A stretch of DNA of 64,000 nt, taken from positions 558,001 through 622,000 of the forward strand of contig NZ_JASCRS010000001.1 of the NCBI RefSeq assembly GCF_030010235.1. The letters run 5' to 3'. The position numbers and the translations under genes were made by a program. Positions 9,577-17,868 of the stretch are shown here, piece after piece (the first letter of the stretch is position 1; the number at the start of each line of letters is the position of its first letter). The notes under the pieces were generated by a model, which worked only from the letters and a program-made list of their open reading frames with translations, did no database searches and was not told the origin of the DNA. Origin of the DNA: Leucobacter sp. UT-8R-CII-1-4. Lineage in GTDB: Bacteria > Actinomycetota > Actinomycetes > Actinomycetales > Microbacteriaceae.

Positions 9577-10512
9577 ATGGCCGCGAATTGGGATGAACGC
9601 GTTGATCGTTTCTGGCAGACCGCCAGCAGCGAGCAGCCAGAGCTCGCGCTAGAGACAATGCGCGCGCTCGTTGCCGAACGTGACGCTGACGACCCAGCAG
9701 CCCTCTATGAGTGGGCTTCCGTACATGATTTTCTTGGCCGAGAGGCCGAAGCGATCCCCCTGTATCGGGCCGCCCTCGATCACGGGCTCAGCGGGCCTCG
9801 ACGTCCGCAGGCCATCATCCAGTTGGCAAGTTCGCTTCGAAACGTGGGCAACGCAGGGGCCGCGGTGGATCTGCTCAGCGGTCAGAGCGCCGACGAAATC
9901 ACGGGCGATGCGGCGCAGGCATTTCTCGCCCTTGCTTTGCATGATGCGGGCGATTCAACGGCCGCCCTGCGCACGGCACTGCTTGCGCTCGCTCCAACGC
10001 TGCCTCTCTATTCGAGGGCTGTTGCAGAGTATGCAAATTCACTTCGCACGAAAGATCACAAGATGAACACCCCACTTTCAATTCGCGAGCCTCACGGCGT
10101 CGAGGAGTATCCGCGACTCGTAGAGATTTGGCGCAGTGCAGTTCGCGCTACCCACAACTTTCTTTCGGAATCAGATTTTCTTGAGATTGAGAGCCACCTG
10201 GTCCCCGCGTACTTCCCCGCAGTGAGTTTGCTGCTTGCGGAACGGGATGGTGTCGTGGTCGGTTTCGCGGGCGTGGCAGATCACAACCTCGAAATGCTGT
10301 TTGTCGACGATGCGGAACGCGGTGGTGGCGTTGGATCGGCTCTCTTGCGTGCGGCGATAGAGAGATTTGATGTGCAGCGGGTTGACGTGAATGAGCAGAA
10401 TCCGGGCGCGCATGGTTTTTACCTCAGCAAGGGATTCACAGAGATTGGGCGAAGCGAAGTTGATGGAGACGGCAAGCCGTATCCGATCTTGCATTTGCAA
10501 CTCAAGAAGTGA
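9577..10512 (+). CDS. Fusion of tetratricopeptide-repeat domain and GNAT acetyltransferase
   Basis: A 311-residue protein with two parts. Residues 1-155 are alpha-helical with TPR-like units (LYEWASVHDFLGREAEAIPLY, a run of small-residue helices). Residues 165-311 form a GNAT acetyltransferase resembling the YjaB type: EIWRSAVRATHNFLSESD, then FVDDAERGGGVGSALLRA (the acetyl-CoA pyrophosphate loop) and NPGAHGFYLSKGF. It probably transfers an acetyl group to an unknown small molecule or protein. An ATG at 10063 at the start of the GNAT half could allow a separate product but lacks a good SD. A TAGTCT box (9564-9569) ends 7 nt before ATG 9577, so the mRNA is probably leaderless. Confidence 0.82.
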   Translation: MAANWDERVDRFWQTASSEQPELALETMRALVAERDADDPAALYEWASVHDFLGREAEAIPLYRAALDHGLSGPRRPQAIIQLASSLRNVGNAGAAVDLLSGQSADEITGDAAQAFLALALHDAGDSTAALRTALLALAPTLPLYSRAVAEYANSLRTKDHKMNTPLSIREPHGVEEYPRLVEIWRSAVRATHNFLSESDFLEIESHLVPAYFPAVSLLLAERDGVVVGFAGVADHNLEMLFVDDAERGGGVGSALLRAAIERFDVQRVDVNEQNPGAHGFYLSKGFTEIGRSEVDGDGKPYPILHLQLKK

Positions 10513-10674
10513 TTTCAGGGCCCCGGGCCCCACGCCCATTGGAACGTCTCCCCGTGGCCTTTTGCCGGTCAACACTCTTAAATATGTTCGGCATGACGTA
10601 GTCAAGTTTCGCGCCATTCCAAGCATCACAAGCGGGTTCTCACGCACTGAGTTTGCTTGCTAACGTTGCCCCTC

Positions 10675-11400
10675 GTGAGTGAAATAAACATTGCGAACCC
10701 GCACGAGTACGACCACACCCATTCTTCGTCAGCCGGTTCGGGTTGGCTGCGGGCATCGGTCTTCGGCGCAATGGACGGACTTGTCTCAAACGTGGGTCTG
10801 ATCGCAGGTATCGCCGCTGCGGGTGCTGCACCGGGTATCGTCGCGATCACCGGTATTTCTGGTCTCATCGCCGGAGCAATTTCGATGGCACTCGGCGAGT
10901 ACACTTCGGTCAGAACTCAGAATGAGCAGCTTGAGGTCGAGGTACAGACCGAGCGCGATGCGCTCTCGCGAAACCCCGTCGGTGAAGAAGCGGAACTGTC
11001 AGTCATGTTCCAATCACTGGGCATGCACGAAGATACCGCCCGCGATGCAGCCTCGCAGGTGCATGCGAACTCGGAGCAGGCACTCAAGGTGCATCTTGCC
11101 CATGAGCTTGGGCTTCGGCCTGACGAGCGCCCCTCCCCAATGGTGGCCGCCGTTTCGTCGTTTATTGCCTTCAGTATCGGCGCAATTATCCCGGTGATTC
11201 CTTTCCTTTTCGCGTTCGGCAACCTGATCTGGGGACTCGTTTTCGGCGGCGTTGGTCTGTTGATCGCTGGATTCGTCGCCGCAAAGTTCACCGACCGCAA
11301 CCCATTCGCAGGCGCTGGCAGGCAGCTCCTATTTGGTGGTATTGCCGTCGCCGCCACTTACATCATCGGCAAACTTCTTGGCGTTTCAGCCCTCGGATAA
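10675..11400 (+). CDS. VIT1/CCC1-type transporter (Fe/Mn exporter-like membrane protein)
   Basis: A 241-residue membrane protein of the VIT1/CCC1 family, which moves Fe2+ or Mn2+ out of the cytoplasm. DGLVSNVGLIAGIAAAG and ISGLIAGAISMALGEY form the first two membrane helices with the family's signature D-G-x2-S-N and M-x-x-G-E. A cytoplasmic helical metal-binding region with many Glu residues (about 80-145) is followed by three more hydrophobic helices. GTG 10675 is taken as the start; a TTG at 10657 is possible but has no SD. A TAACGT box (10661-10666) lies 8 nt before the GTG, suggesting a leaderless transcript. Confidence 0.87.
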   Translation: MSEINIANPHEYDHTHSSSAGSGWLRASVFGAMDGLVSNVGLIAGIAAAGAAPGIVAITGISGLIAGAISMALGEYTSVRTQNEQLEVEVQTERDALSRNPVGEEAELSVMFQSLGMHEDTARDAASQVHANSEQALKVHLAHELGLRPDERPSPMVAAVSSFIAFSIGAIIPVIPFLFAFGNLIWGLVFGGVGLLIAGFVAAKFTDRNPFAGAGRQLLFGGIAVAATYIIGKLLGVSALG

Positions 11401-11446
11401 CCGCGTTCTTGGCTTCAGCTAGTTCTACTAGCCGTAGGCTTGAGGT

Positions 11447-11785
11447 ATGCCAAGCCCAGAATTCGTCGATGCAGTACTCGACGTCGTGCGGCGCATTCCC
11501 GCTGGTCGTGTAATGACCTACGGAGATATCGCCTACGCTCTCGGGTCGAACGCGCCTCGCGCCGTCGGGCGCGTTCTCGCCTTGTATGGGCACGCTGTCA
11601 GCTGGTGGCGAGTTGTTCCAGCAAGCGGATTGCCTCCCCAGGGGCACGCCCGCGAGGCACTCCCCCACTACATTGATGAAGCCACTCCGTTGCGTCACCT
11701 CGAAGCAACTGACGACTACCGCATTGCACTTTCGTCAGCACGGCTTGGCTACGACCATGAAATCTACTCGGAAGTAGCGCCGTGA
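11447..11785 (+). CDS. Alkyltransferase-like protein (ATL, MGMT family without catalytic Cys)
   Basis: A 112-residue protein with the helix-turn-helix DNA-binding core of O6-alkylguanine alkyltransferases: IPAGRVMTYGDIAYALG and the recognition helix ARAVGRVLALYG-like segment. The PCHR active-site motif is replaced by SWWRVV, so no alkyl-accepting Cys remains. Such ATL proteins bind alkylated guanine and hand the lesion to nucleotide excision repair. A TAGGCT box (11435-11440) ends 6 nt before the ATG, the commonest leaderless arrangement in this window. Its stop overlaps the GTG start of the next gene by 4 bp. Confidence 0.88.
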   Translation: MPSPEFVDAVLDVVRRIPAGRVMTYGDIAYALGSNAPRAVGRVLALYGHAVSWWRVVPASGLPPQGHAREALPHYIDEATPLRHLEATDDYRIALSSARLGYDHEIYSEVAP

Positions 11786-12588
11786 ACCGTCGAGCCCCAA
11801 AACGCCATGCCCCCCGCGGCGGTGCCCCTCGATCTGGCAAGCGTCCCATGCTGCCGGGAACCAAACAGGCCCAAGCGCAGAAGCAGGCCGCCAAAAAACT
11901 AGCGGCGAAGAAACAACAAGCAGCAGCCGAAGCTGCTGCTGCCGCCGCCGCCGAAGTTTTGCCCACCATTCACCTTGGTTTCGTGCGCGGGGTTGCACCA
12001 AGCAAGTGGGCAGAGCGTTGGGCACGCGCGGTTCCCGAGCAGGCGCTCGAACTAGTGCCAGTAGATCTGCACGAGGTAGCCGATGCCCGTGAGTCCCTGG
12101 ATCTTCTGCTCGAGCGAGTAGAGCACGGTGCAACGCCAGAAGGAAGCAACGACCTGATTCGCTCGCGTCATGCGATGCATCTTTACGAAGAAAAAGTCGC
12201 GCTTGTGGTGCCTTCCGACCATGAACTCGCGAAGCAAGAATCCGTCACCCTTGATGAAGTCGCACTCGTAACGTTGATTGACCACCCTGACCATTTCAGA
12301 GAGTGGCCCAACGCCCAGGAGTGGAAAGATCCCTCGTGGATGCCAAAGAACGCCAAAGCGACACTAGAGCTTGTAGCCACAGGTCTTGGTGGCGCATTGA
12401 TGTCGCAACCACTCGCCAGACATTTAGCCAGCAAACGAGTGCACGCGGTTATCCCTGTCGCCAGCGGCAATACCTCCCTTCTGCCAGGTACCGAAATCTG
12501 GGCAAGCTGGCGCGTTGAACGTGACGGAAACGACCTGCAGCGTCTCGTGGGAGTGCTTCGGGGTCGAACCTCACGAAGCAGCCGCTGA
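11782..12588 (+). CDS. LysR-type substrate-binding domain protein lacking a DNA-binding domain
   Basis: A 268-residue protein. Residues 1-58 are Arg/Lys/Gln/Ala-rich and low in complexity (GTKQAQAQKQAAKKLA). From about residue 60 it resembles the effector-binding half of LysR regulators: IHLGFVRGVAPSKWAERW, LVPVDLHEV, LYEEKVALVVPSDHELA and LVATGLGGALMSQPLAR. No helix-turn-helix is present at the N-terminus. It may act as a ligand sensor or accessory protein; the basic tail could contact nucleic acid. GTG 11782 overlaps the stop of the ATL gene (GTGA), so the two are translationally coupled and probably work together. Confidence 0.75.
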   Translation: MNRRAPKRHAPRGGAPRSGKRPMLPGTKQAQAQKQAAKKLAAKKQQAAAEAAAAAAAEVLPTIHLGFVRGVAPSKWAERWARAVPEQALELVPVDLHEVADARESLDLLLERVEHGATPEGSNDLIRSRHAMHLYEEKVALVVPSDHELAKQESVTLDEVALVTLIDHPDHFREWPNAQEWKDPSWMPKNAKATLELVATGLGGALMSQPLARHLASKRVHAVIPVASGNTSLLPGTEIWASWRVERDGNDLQRLVGVLRGRTSRSSR

Positions 12589-12761
12589 TCATTTCCTTCT
12601 GGCCTCACTCCTTGTGAAGCGAGTAACCTCACCTTCTCAGTGTGCTCGCCCAAAGCAAAGAAGTTTTACTCCATAATCACGACTGCGCGCACGCCTCTGT
12701 CTATTAAGTGAGCCTCCGTTTGCTCCGGAAGCTCTTCTATTAGATTGAGGAGAACTCATTG

Positions 12762-15335
12762 GTGACCCAACACAAGTTGCAGCGCCGCGGCGAAGAACGA
12801 CAGCAGAAGTGGCGCTATGTCGTCGCGATGACGCTCAGCGCCGTTCTGATGGGACTAGGCGTGTTCGCGACTTCGCTTTTCTCTACCCCACCTAAAACCG
12901 CGCACGCACTCGAGAACTTGCACGGCCCCGGAATTAACTGGGGCAACGGAATCCACATCCACGGCGCTGGCGCATTTATTGTGGATGGCACATACGCCTA
13001 CTGCGCCGAGATTTGGGTCAGATCGGGCACAGCAACTCCAGACTTTGTCGGGGCGAGCTCCATCCCAGCAGCAAGTTCAGACGGCGTCTCAGTAGCGTCC
13101 ACTGTTGGGGCGCCACTGCGCGAAATATCCTTTGTGTTAGCCCGATACGGGCAAACCACAAACAACATTCAGGCTGCTGCGGTCGCGCTTGCGGTGTGGG
13201 AAATTCGCGGGGCACAGGGGCGAGGCAATGCAGCCTACGAAGCTGAACTCGTCCGCGTGCGCGCGTCCGTTGGCTCAGAAGTAGTCGCCCTCACACAGCA
13301 GTTTCGGGCAGAGGCTGCGAATTGGGTCGCCTCAGTTCAAGCCTCGCCGAGCTCCGAAAGCACTCCTGGGATCACGCTTGACCCAAGCTCCCCGTACCGC
13401 GGAACCGTGAAAGTACCACTGGGTACCAGATCCCTACGAATACAAAACGGAAAGTTCTTGGATGGATCAACATCTCACGAGTGGCCCGCAAGCGGCGCGC
13501 CGCTAGGCACTTCTCTCAGCTGGGTGGGGGTACCGCCGAGTGACAGCTGGGGCAAGTTTTACCGAGTGAGCTTTACCGGCGACTACCTTGAGGTGCCAAC
13601 GTCTATCTTGTGGGCTGATGGGCAGGGGTCACAGTCGTCAATTTCCCTCACTGAGCCCAAGGTCAAGCCCCTCCGGGAGACCGCGCTAGACGCCGACACC
13701 ACCTGGCATCCCGAAGTCTCCAGCTTGGTAGGCAGCAAATATGTGAGCGTCGGTACACCACACAGCGACGACGTGGTGTTTTCATCAGCATCAGCATCAA
13801 ACGGGTTGAGTGGGGATTGGCGTTGGCGAATCTCAGAAACGGGGACGCGCGAGTGGATGCCAGTGACAGCCAGCGTTACCGCATACGGCCCATACCTGAG
13901 CGACCCGGCGCTCAACCCCTCTTTCGAGGCTCCTGTCGGCGCACCTATTGCCGCAAGAGGTTCACTCACGACTGAACCGACTCGTGATCAAAGTGTTCCG
14001 CAGCGATACAGCTTCAAGTTTGATCAGCCCATTTTGGAACAGGGCTACTACACCTACAAATGGAACATTGACGGCAGTGAGCAGCTTTTGAAAACCAATG
14101 AGCTCAGTGGCTGCTCAAAGTCCAACGAGAACGCGCTGTGTAGCGCCCTCCCGAAAAACTACTTCTTCAGCGATGGCTTCGGCACTGCCGGAGAAACCCA
14201 AATTGGAAAATCTGTGCCTGCATTCAGCACCGAAATCTCGACAACTATTACTGAACTCAACGGCACGCTGACGGATCGTATCGATGTCCCAAAAATGCAA
14301 AACTGGCTCAGAGATAGCACTGGCTCGCGAATTCCACTCACCCTTACGGGAACCGCGTATCTAGTACCAGGACCCGAACTTGCTCAATCAGTGGACGTGC
14401 CAGACTCAGCTGTTGCACTCACAACGGTTCAGGTCACCACCAACCCAGAACTCAATGAGCAAAGCCTCTATTCACCTGCGATCAGCATTCCCATCGGCAC
14501 TCCCCGAGAATTCGAGTATGTTTCCCTGCGCTGGTGTGTGATCGATGAAGACCAGTTACCTGAAGCCCGCGGACTGTGGGAAGAAGTCTGCGATGACTTC
14601 GGCCTGGCGAGCGAGTCGGCTCGAATCATCCATCCAGAGGTACGCAGTGTGGCTTCAAATGAGGCAGCACCCGGAACTGCCATCGCTGACAAGGCGATCG
14701 TAAATGGATCAGTGCCCGCAAACGCTGCTCTCGTCTTCGAACTCTTCAAAAAACCAGAGCTGGCTGGTCTCCAACCGTTGTTGGCTTCAGAACGAGCAGC
14801 CGATTCTTTGAGCGGATCTGAATTCGCCCTTGCCCAGAGCCAACCAGTGTGCACTCTTGAAAACCGGGTATTCGTATCAACGACTATTCCGGTGCAACCC
14901 GGTCTCGCCCAAAATGCGAGTTATCACTCTGAAGAGGTGAGCGTCGGCGACCCTGGGACCTACTGGTGGGTAGAGTCGCTGATCCACCGAGACCCTGACA
15001 CCGGCGAAGAGACCATTCTGCACCTTGGCGAGTGCGGCCTACCAAACGAGACCACAAGTGTGGCGTTCGAAGTGCCCGGCCCGCCTCCGGCGCTCGCGAA
15101 AACTGGTTCAGCTGCCCCATTGCCGTCAACGTTTTGGGCGACGGGAATGGTTGCTTGTGGTCTGCTTATCTGCGGCGTTGTCCGAATGACGCATGCCCGA
15201 AAAGAGGCGCGAGCGAGCACAAAGAAGCAAGAACACACAGACTGTGAAGAGGGCACGGGCCGGCATCTAGGCAGCAAGCCGACCCAAAGCAAGAGACTGC
15301 GTTTCTTCCCTGCGCATCACTTGGCGAAAATGTAG
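12762..15335 (+). CDS. Thioester-domain surface adhesin with LAKTG sorting signal
   Basis: An 857-residue protein. A signal-anchor-like export helix lies at about 24-49. The mature N-terminus has the two landmarks of thioester domains: Cys 81 in TYAYCAEIW and Gln 137 in NNIQAAAVALAVWEI. In known TED proteins these residues form an internal Cys-Gln thioester that bonds covalently to host or surface ligands. Beta-rich stalk segments follow (about 200-770), then LAKTG near 778, a hydrophobic helix and a basic cluster. Unusually, about 46 more residues follow the basic cluster, overlapping the convergent gene by 69 bp; a lost stop codon is possible. An SD (GAGGAGA, 12747-12753) serves GTG 12762 or TTG 12759. 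Confidence 0.8.
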   Translation: MTQHKLQRRGEERQQKWRYVVAMTLSAVLMGLGVFATSLFSTPPKTAHALENLHGPGINWGNGIHIHGAGAFIVDGTYAYCAEIWVRSGTATPDFVGASSIPAASSDGVSVASTVGAPLREISFVLARYGQTTNNIQAAAVALAVWEIRGAQGRGNAAYEAELVRVRASVGSEVVALTQQFRAEAANWVASVQASPSSESTPGITLDPSSPYRGTVKVPLGTRSLRIQNGKFLDGSTSHEWPASGAPLGTSLSWVGVPPSDSWGKFYRVSFTGDYLEVPTSILWADGQGSQSSISLTEPKVKPLRETALDADTTWHPEVSSLVGSKYVSVGTPHSDDVVFSSASASNGLSGDWRWRISETGTREWMPVTASVTAYGPYLSDPALNPSFEAPVGAPIAARGSLTTEPTRDQSVPQRYSFKFDQPILEQGYYTYKWNIDGSEQLLKTNELSGCSKSNENALCSALPKNYFFSDGFGTAGETQIGKSVPAFSTEISTTITELNGTLTDRIDVPKMQNWLRDSTGSRIPLTLTGTAYLVPGPELAQSVDVPDSAVALTTVQVTTNPELNEQSLYSPAISIPIGTPREFEYVSLRWCVIDEDQLPEARGLWEEVCDDFGLASESARIIHPEVRSVASNEAAPGTAIADKAIVNGSVPANAALVFELFKKPELAGLQPLLASERAADSLSGSEFALAQSQPVCTLENRVFVSTTIPVQPGLAQNASYHSEEVSVGDPGTYWWVESLIHRDPDTGEETILHLGECGLPNETTSVAFEVPGPPPALAKTGSAAPLPSTFWATGMVACGLLICGVVRMTHARKEARASTKKQEHTDCEEGTGRHLGSKPTQSKRLRFFPAHHLAKM

Positions 15336-16058
15336 CAGGGCACGAATATGCGTCGGGGAGCCCGCGGGTCGAAAATCTGGGTCTAGCAGAAGAGCAGCAA
15401 AGAGCGAGGTTTCCTTTCTTCGCGGCCTCCCTCCCCACGTAACATTCGCAATAGCTGAAATTTGCCCGCTCGTGAACTCTGGAAACTGCGCCTGCATCGC
15501 GGACCGGTCTTCGGTCTCATAGGAGAGCCGCTGCGGCGGATTTCTCGCAAGCCAGAACAGTAGACAACGAAGCGCTACCTGCTGCACACCCGGAGCATAC
15601 GCAAGAAGCATTTGGGCTGAACGGGCCACCACTTCTTCGAGCTCCGTGAGCTGATCATGGGGTTCAGGTCGAGGCAGGACCGGGCTGTGCTCAGTGAGTT
15701 CATCGCAACTGCTCAAGCAAATCTTGTGCACCCATTCAGTTGCACACACCGCTAGGTATTCCCAAGGTTCGCGTGCTTGCTCACCTATCACGCGGGCGAC
15801 TCTGCAGCCATCGGCCAAGAGCTCGAGCAACACGGCATGCAGCACCTCATCTTCCTGCAGCCAAGTTTGCGTGCCTCTGCCACTTCGAATTGCAGTTCGC
15901 ATGATTCCCGGCACCAAAAATTGTCTGAGCTGAACAATCAGCTCAGCACCATCTTTGCCAAGAAGCAGATCGGTTGACCCTGCAAGTCGCAGCAGCAAGG
16001 CGCCAAGGTCTTCTCCCGATATCTGGTCCGTTTCTCGGAGTGCTCGTGAATCGCTCAC
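15267..16058 (-). CDS. Unknown protein, third gene of the Cys/His-ParB operon
   Basis: A 263-residue, mostly helical protein that I do not recognise. Residues 35-105 (LRQFLVPGIMRTAIRSGRG, EDEVLHAVLLELLADGCRV, REPWEYLAVCATEWV) faintly recall the helices of sigma-factor region 2, but no clear -10 recognition motif is seen. The C-terminal part (SGQISAIANVTWGG, DPDFRPAGSPTHIRALLHFRQVM) could be a DNA-binding helical unit. The start is GTG 16058, 4 nt after the TAG of the ParB-like gene, so translation is likely coupled. The 3' end overlaps the adhesin gene tail to tail by 69 bp, making mutual transcriptional interference possible. Confidence 0.65.
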   Translation of the reverse strand: MSDSRALRETDQISGEDLGALLLRLAGSTDLLLGKDGAELIVQLRQFLVPGIMRTAIRSGRGTQTWLQEDEVLHAVLLELLADGCRVARVIGEQAREPWEYLAVCATEWVHKICLSSCDELTEHSPVLPRPEPHDQLTELEEVVARSAQMLLAYAPGVQQVALRCLLFWLARNPPQRLSYETEDRSAMQAQFPEFTSGQISAIANVTWGGRPRRKETSLFAALLLDPDFRPAGSPTHIRALLHFRQVMRREETQSLALGRLAA

Positions 16059-16062
16059 GGCT

Positions 16063-17163
16063 CTAAGCAGCTTTCATAGGGCGCACCGGGCTGCTTTGCC
16101 CGGCGTTTGAAATACGCTCGTGCGCGATCGAAGTGCACAGCTGCCCCGCTTCGGTAATGATCCGGCGAAGCTCTCTTGCGGGTTCGCGGTGGCGCATACT
16201 CTCTGCAGCCGAAACGTGGGCGAGCGCTATCGAAAGCGAAGATCGCACCCCCTCGATGAGCTGCGCTGAGACAAGGTCGTCGGGTTCCACTCTGCTCAAC
16301 GCCTCAAACGCGGATCCCCCCATCCGTTCAGCCAACAACGAGGTTTCAACTAGGAGTCGTTCTAGTAGCGATTCGTCCTGCCTCGCTCGCTCTGGATTCA
16401 GCCCAGCGCGAGCGGAGTTTTCTTTGCAAGCCTGCGCCGCATAGAGCAACTGACGGTAGACCGCGTCAACACTGGCACGAGACGATGCGATCTTCTGAAG
16501 CCCGTGTTTGGCTGCTGCTTGTAAATCGGTAGGCGCTGTGGTGGAGTTGGCGATCCCCCGAATGGTTGCCACTTTGTTGAGAGTATCGATCGAAAACCCA
16601 GTTATTCGTTTCGCCGCTCTTGCGAGTGATTCGGAGCGAGGCTGACTGTCTTGAGCCCCAAGCTTTACTTGGTTATTGGAATTTCCAATAACCGGGAGAA
16701 GAGGCGAGCTCACGCGTTGAGCCCGCAACGGAAACCGTTTTCGAAGTCCGGCCAATTGCCGCTGCTTGGCCTGAAACTCCAGCTCGGGAGCGTACAGGGT
16801 TCTCCACTCCCATTCGAGGTCAACAACCGAAAGCTGTTTACGCACTCGATTCGCTTCGGCAAGTAAGAGCGCACGATCCTGATCGTTTACCCGTTCAAAC
16901 ACGACCGCCGAAACAAAGCGCCAGCCGAGTTGCTTGGCTGCTTCGAGGCGGTGCAAGCCGTCGATGAGCATGAGTGTTTCGTCGACCACGATCGGCTGAA
17001 TCAGCAGTTCGCCACCAAGCAACTGAAATGAAGCAGAAAGCGCATCAACGTGTTCTTGGTTCAGGCGACGGCGAACGGTAGCAGTGTTGATTGCCTCAAC
17101 CTCAACCGCCCGCCAATTGCGCGCCAAAGGGATCACGCGAACCACACGCTGGGTCTCACTCAT
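16063..17163 (-). CDS. ParB-like nuclease-fold (ParB N-terminal domain) protein
   Basis: A 366-residue protein. Residues 10-125 form a ParB/sulfiredoxin-like domain: HVDALSASFQLLGGELLIQPIVV, cut here only for orientation, then LIDGLHRLEAAKQLGW at about 66-81, the conserved DGxHR box. The rest is helical and basic, with KRITGFSIDTLNKVATIRG near the middle resembling a HTH-containing region. The genuine chromosomal ParB normally sits beside parA near the origin; neither parA nor a canonical parS palindrome is seen here, so this is a paralogue with a regulatory or mobile-element role. ATG 17163 overlaps the preceding stop as ATGA. Confidence 0.82.
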   Translation of the reverse strand: MSETQRVVRVIPLARNWRAVEVEAINTATVRRRLNQEHVDALSASFQLLGGELLIQPIVVDETLMLIDGLHRLEAAKQLGWRFVSAVVFERVNDQDRALLLAEANRVRKQLSVVDLEWEWRTLYAPELEFQAKQRQLAGLRKRFPLRAQRVSSPLLPVIGNSNNQVKLGAQDSQPRSESLARAAKRITGFSIDTLNKVATIRGIANSTTAPTDLQAAAKHGLQKIASSRASVDAVYRQLLYAAQACKENSARAGLNPERARQDESLLERLLVETSLLAERMGGSAFEALSRVEPDDLVSAQLIEGVRSSLSIALAHVSAAESMRHREPARELRRIITEAGQLCTSIAHERISNAGQSSPVRPMKAA

Positions 17164-17564
17164 GCAGCATCACAAGCGCCATTTGAGTCACCGGGCGCGC
17201 AGTCCTGGCGAGGCCCAGCACCGACACCGACACCGACACTGGCACCGGCACCGGCACCGGCACCAACATGCCCGTCACTCCAGATCAGCGCCGCGGCATC
17301 ACTATCGTGGCGCACACAAAGATGCACCCGGTCGGGGTTCGTGCGACAGCTGCACATCAACGCACTACTCGCGTGAAGTGTGCAGTAGCTGCGCAATCGA
17401 GGAGTCAGCACCAGCACCCATCCGCGAGAGACTGCGTGTTCCATCTGGGTACGCTGCATCTCTGGTTCGGCGAAAATTGAAAACGGCTCAAGCTCGTATC
17501 GTGCCGCACAGCTGCGCAGTTCGCAACGAAGCGCAACCACTTCATGCCTGACCACTCGGCCCAT
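17160..17564 (-). CDS. Small Cys/His-rich protein, first gene of the ParB-like operon
   Basis: A 134-residue protein. Cys14-x4-Cys19 and Cys61-x2-His64 could form a zinc-ribbon-like metal site around a hydrophobic core (RGWVLVLTP). Beyond about residue 70 the sequence is low in complexity and includes alternating Gly-Ala and Gly-Val residues encoded by a hexanucleotide repeat. ATG 17564 is chosen because AAAGGAG lies just upstream; a GTG at 17615 lacks one. The last codon and stop overlap the ATG of the ParB-like gene, so the three genes form a coupled operon. The function is unknown; a DNA- or RNA-binding partner of the ParB-like protein is a guess. Confidence 0.65.
   Translation of the reverse strand: MGRVVRHEVVALRCELRSCAARYELEPFSIFAEPEMQRTQMEHAVSRGWVLVLTPRLRSYCTLHASSALMCSCRTNPDRVHLCVRHDSDAAALIWSDGHVGAGAGAGASVGVGVGAGPRQDCAPGDSNGACDAA
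17221..17268. repeat. CCGACA/CCGGCA hexanucleotide repeat
   Basis: Eight consecutive 6-bp units (CCGACA x3, CTGGCA, CCGGCA x3, CCAACA) lie inside the 3' part of the small Cys/His gene. They encode Gly-Val and Gly-Ala pairs on the reverse strand. Slippage would alter tail length in two-residue steps. Confidence 0.95.
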
Positions 17565-17686
17565 GGATACTCCTTTGCGTTGTCTTTTGCGTCTACCGCG
17601 CGATCGCTCGCTCACGACGAGCGGGTGTCGAGCAGGCTAGCAATCAACATGAGCCTGTTTTAGTGTCTGCCGGATGACACAACAAA

Positions 17687-17868
17687 ACCCCTACCGCGGC
17701 AGGGGTGTGAGCTGTTAATGCGCTGGATCGATCCAGCGCCAGCAGAGCATCTTTATTCGAAGCAAGGGAATGGTGGTGGGGTGTTGACGCCCCACCACCT
17801 CGCAGGGGATATTTTGGGGATGACCTGCGTTGGGGATATTTGAGATTCATGCTGTGAGATGAATCTCA
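17687..17868. other. Cluster of four hairpins/palindromes upstream of the ParB-like operon
   Basis: In the 473-bp gap between 17565 and 18037 four inverted repeats follow each other: ACCCCT...AGGGGT (17687-17706); the perfect 20-bp palindrome GCGCTGGATCGATCCAGCGC (17720-17739); GGTGGTGGGG...CCCCACCACC (17772-17799); and TGAGATTCAT...ATGAATCTCA (17841-17868). Two GGGGATATTT direct repeats lie between the last two. None is followed by a T-run. They could be operators, recombination sites or structured RNA. No gene is seen in this gap. Confidence 0.85.

Noticed and set aside
10500-10575. GGGCCCCGGGCCCC palindrome after the TPR-GNAT gene as a terminator
   Set aside because: The stem options are short and interrupted, and no T-run follows; the evidence is too weak to annotate.
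15267-16058. Sigma factor assignment for the third operon gene
   Set aside because: Only a faint helix-level likeness to region 2; no recognisable region 4 HTH or -10 recognition residues, so no function is assigned.
16063-17163. Chromosomal partition ParB
   Set aside because: There is no parA, gidB or canonical parS palindrome nearby, and the C-terminal half differs; it is treated as a ParB-fold paralogue.
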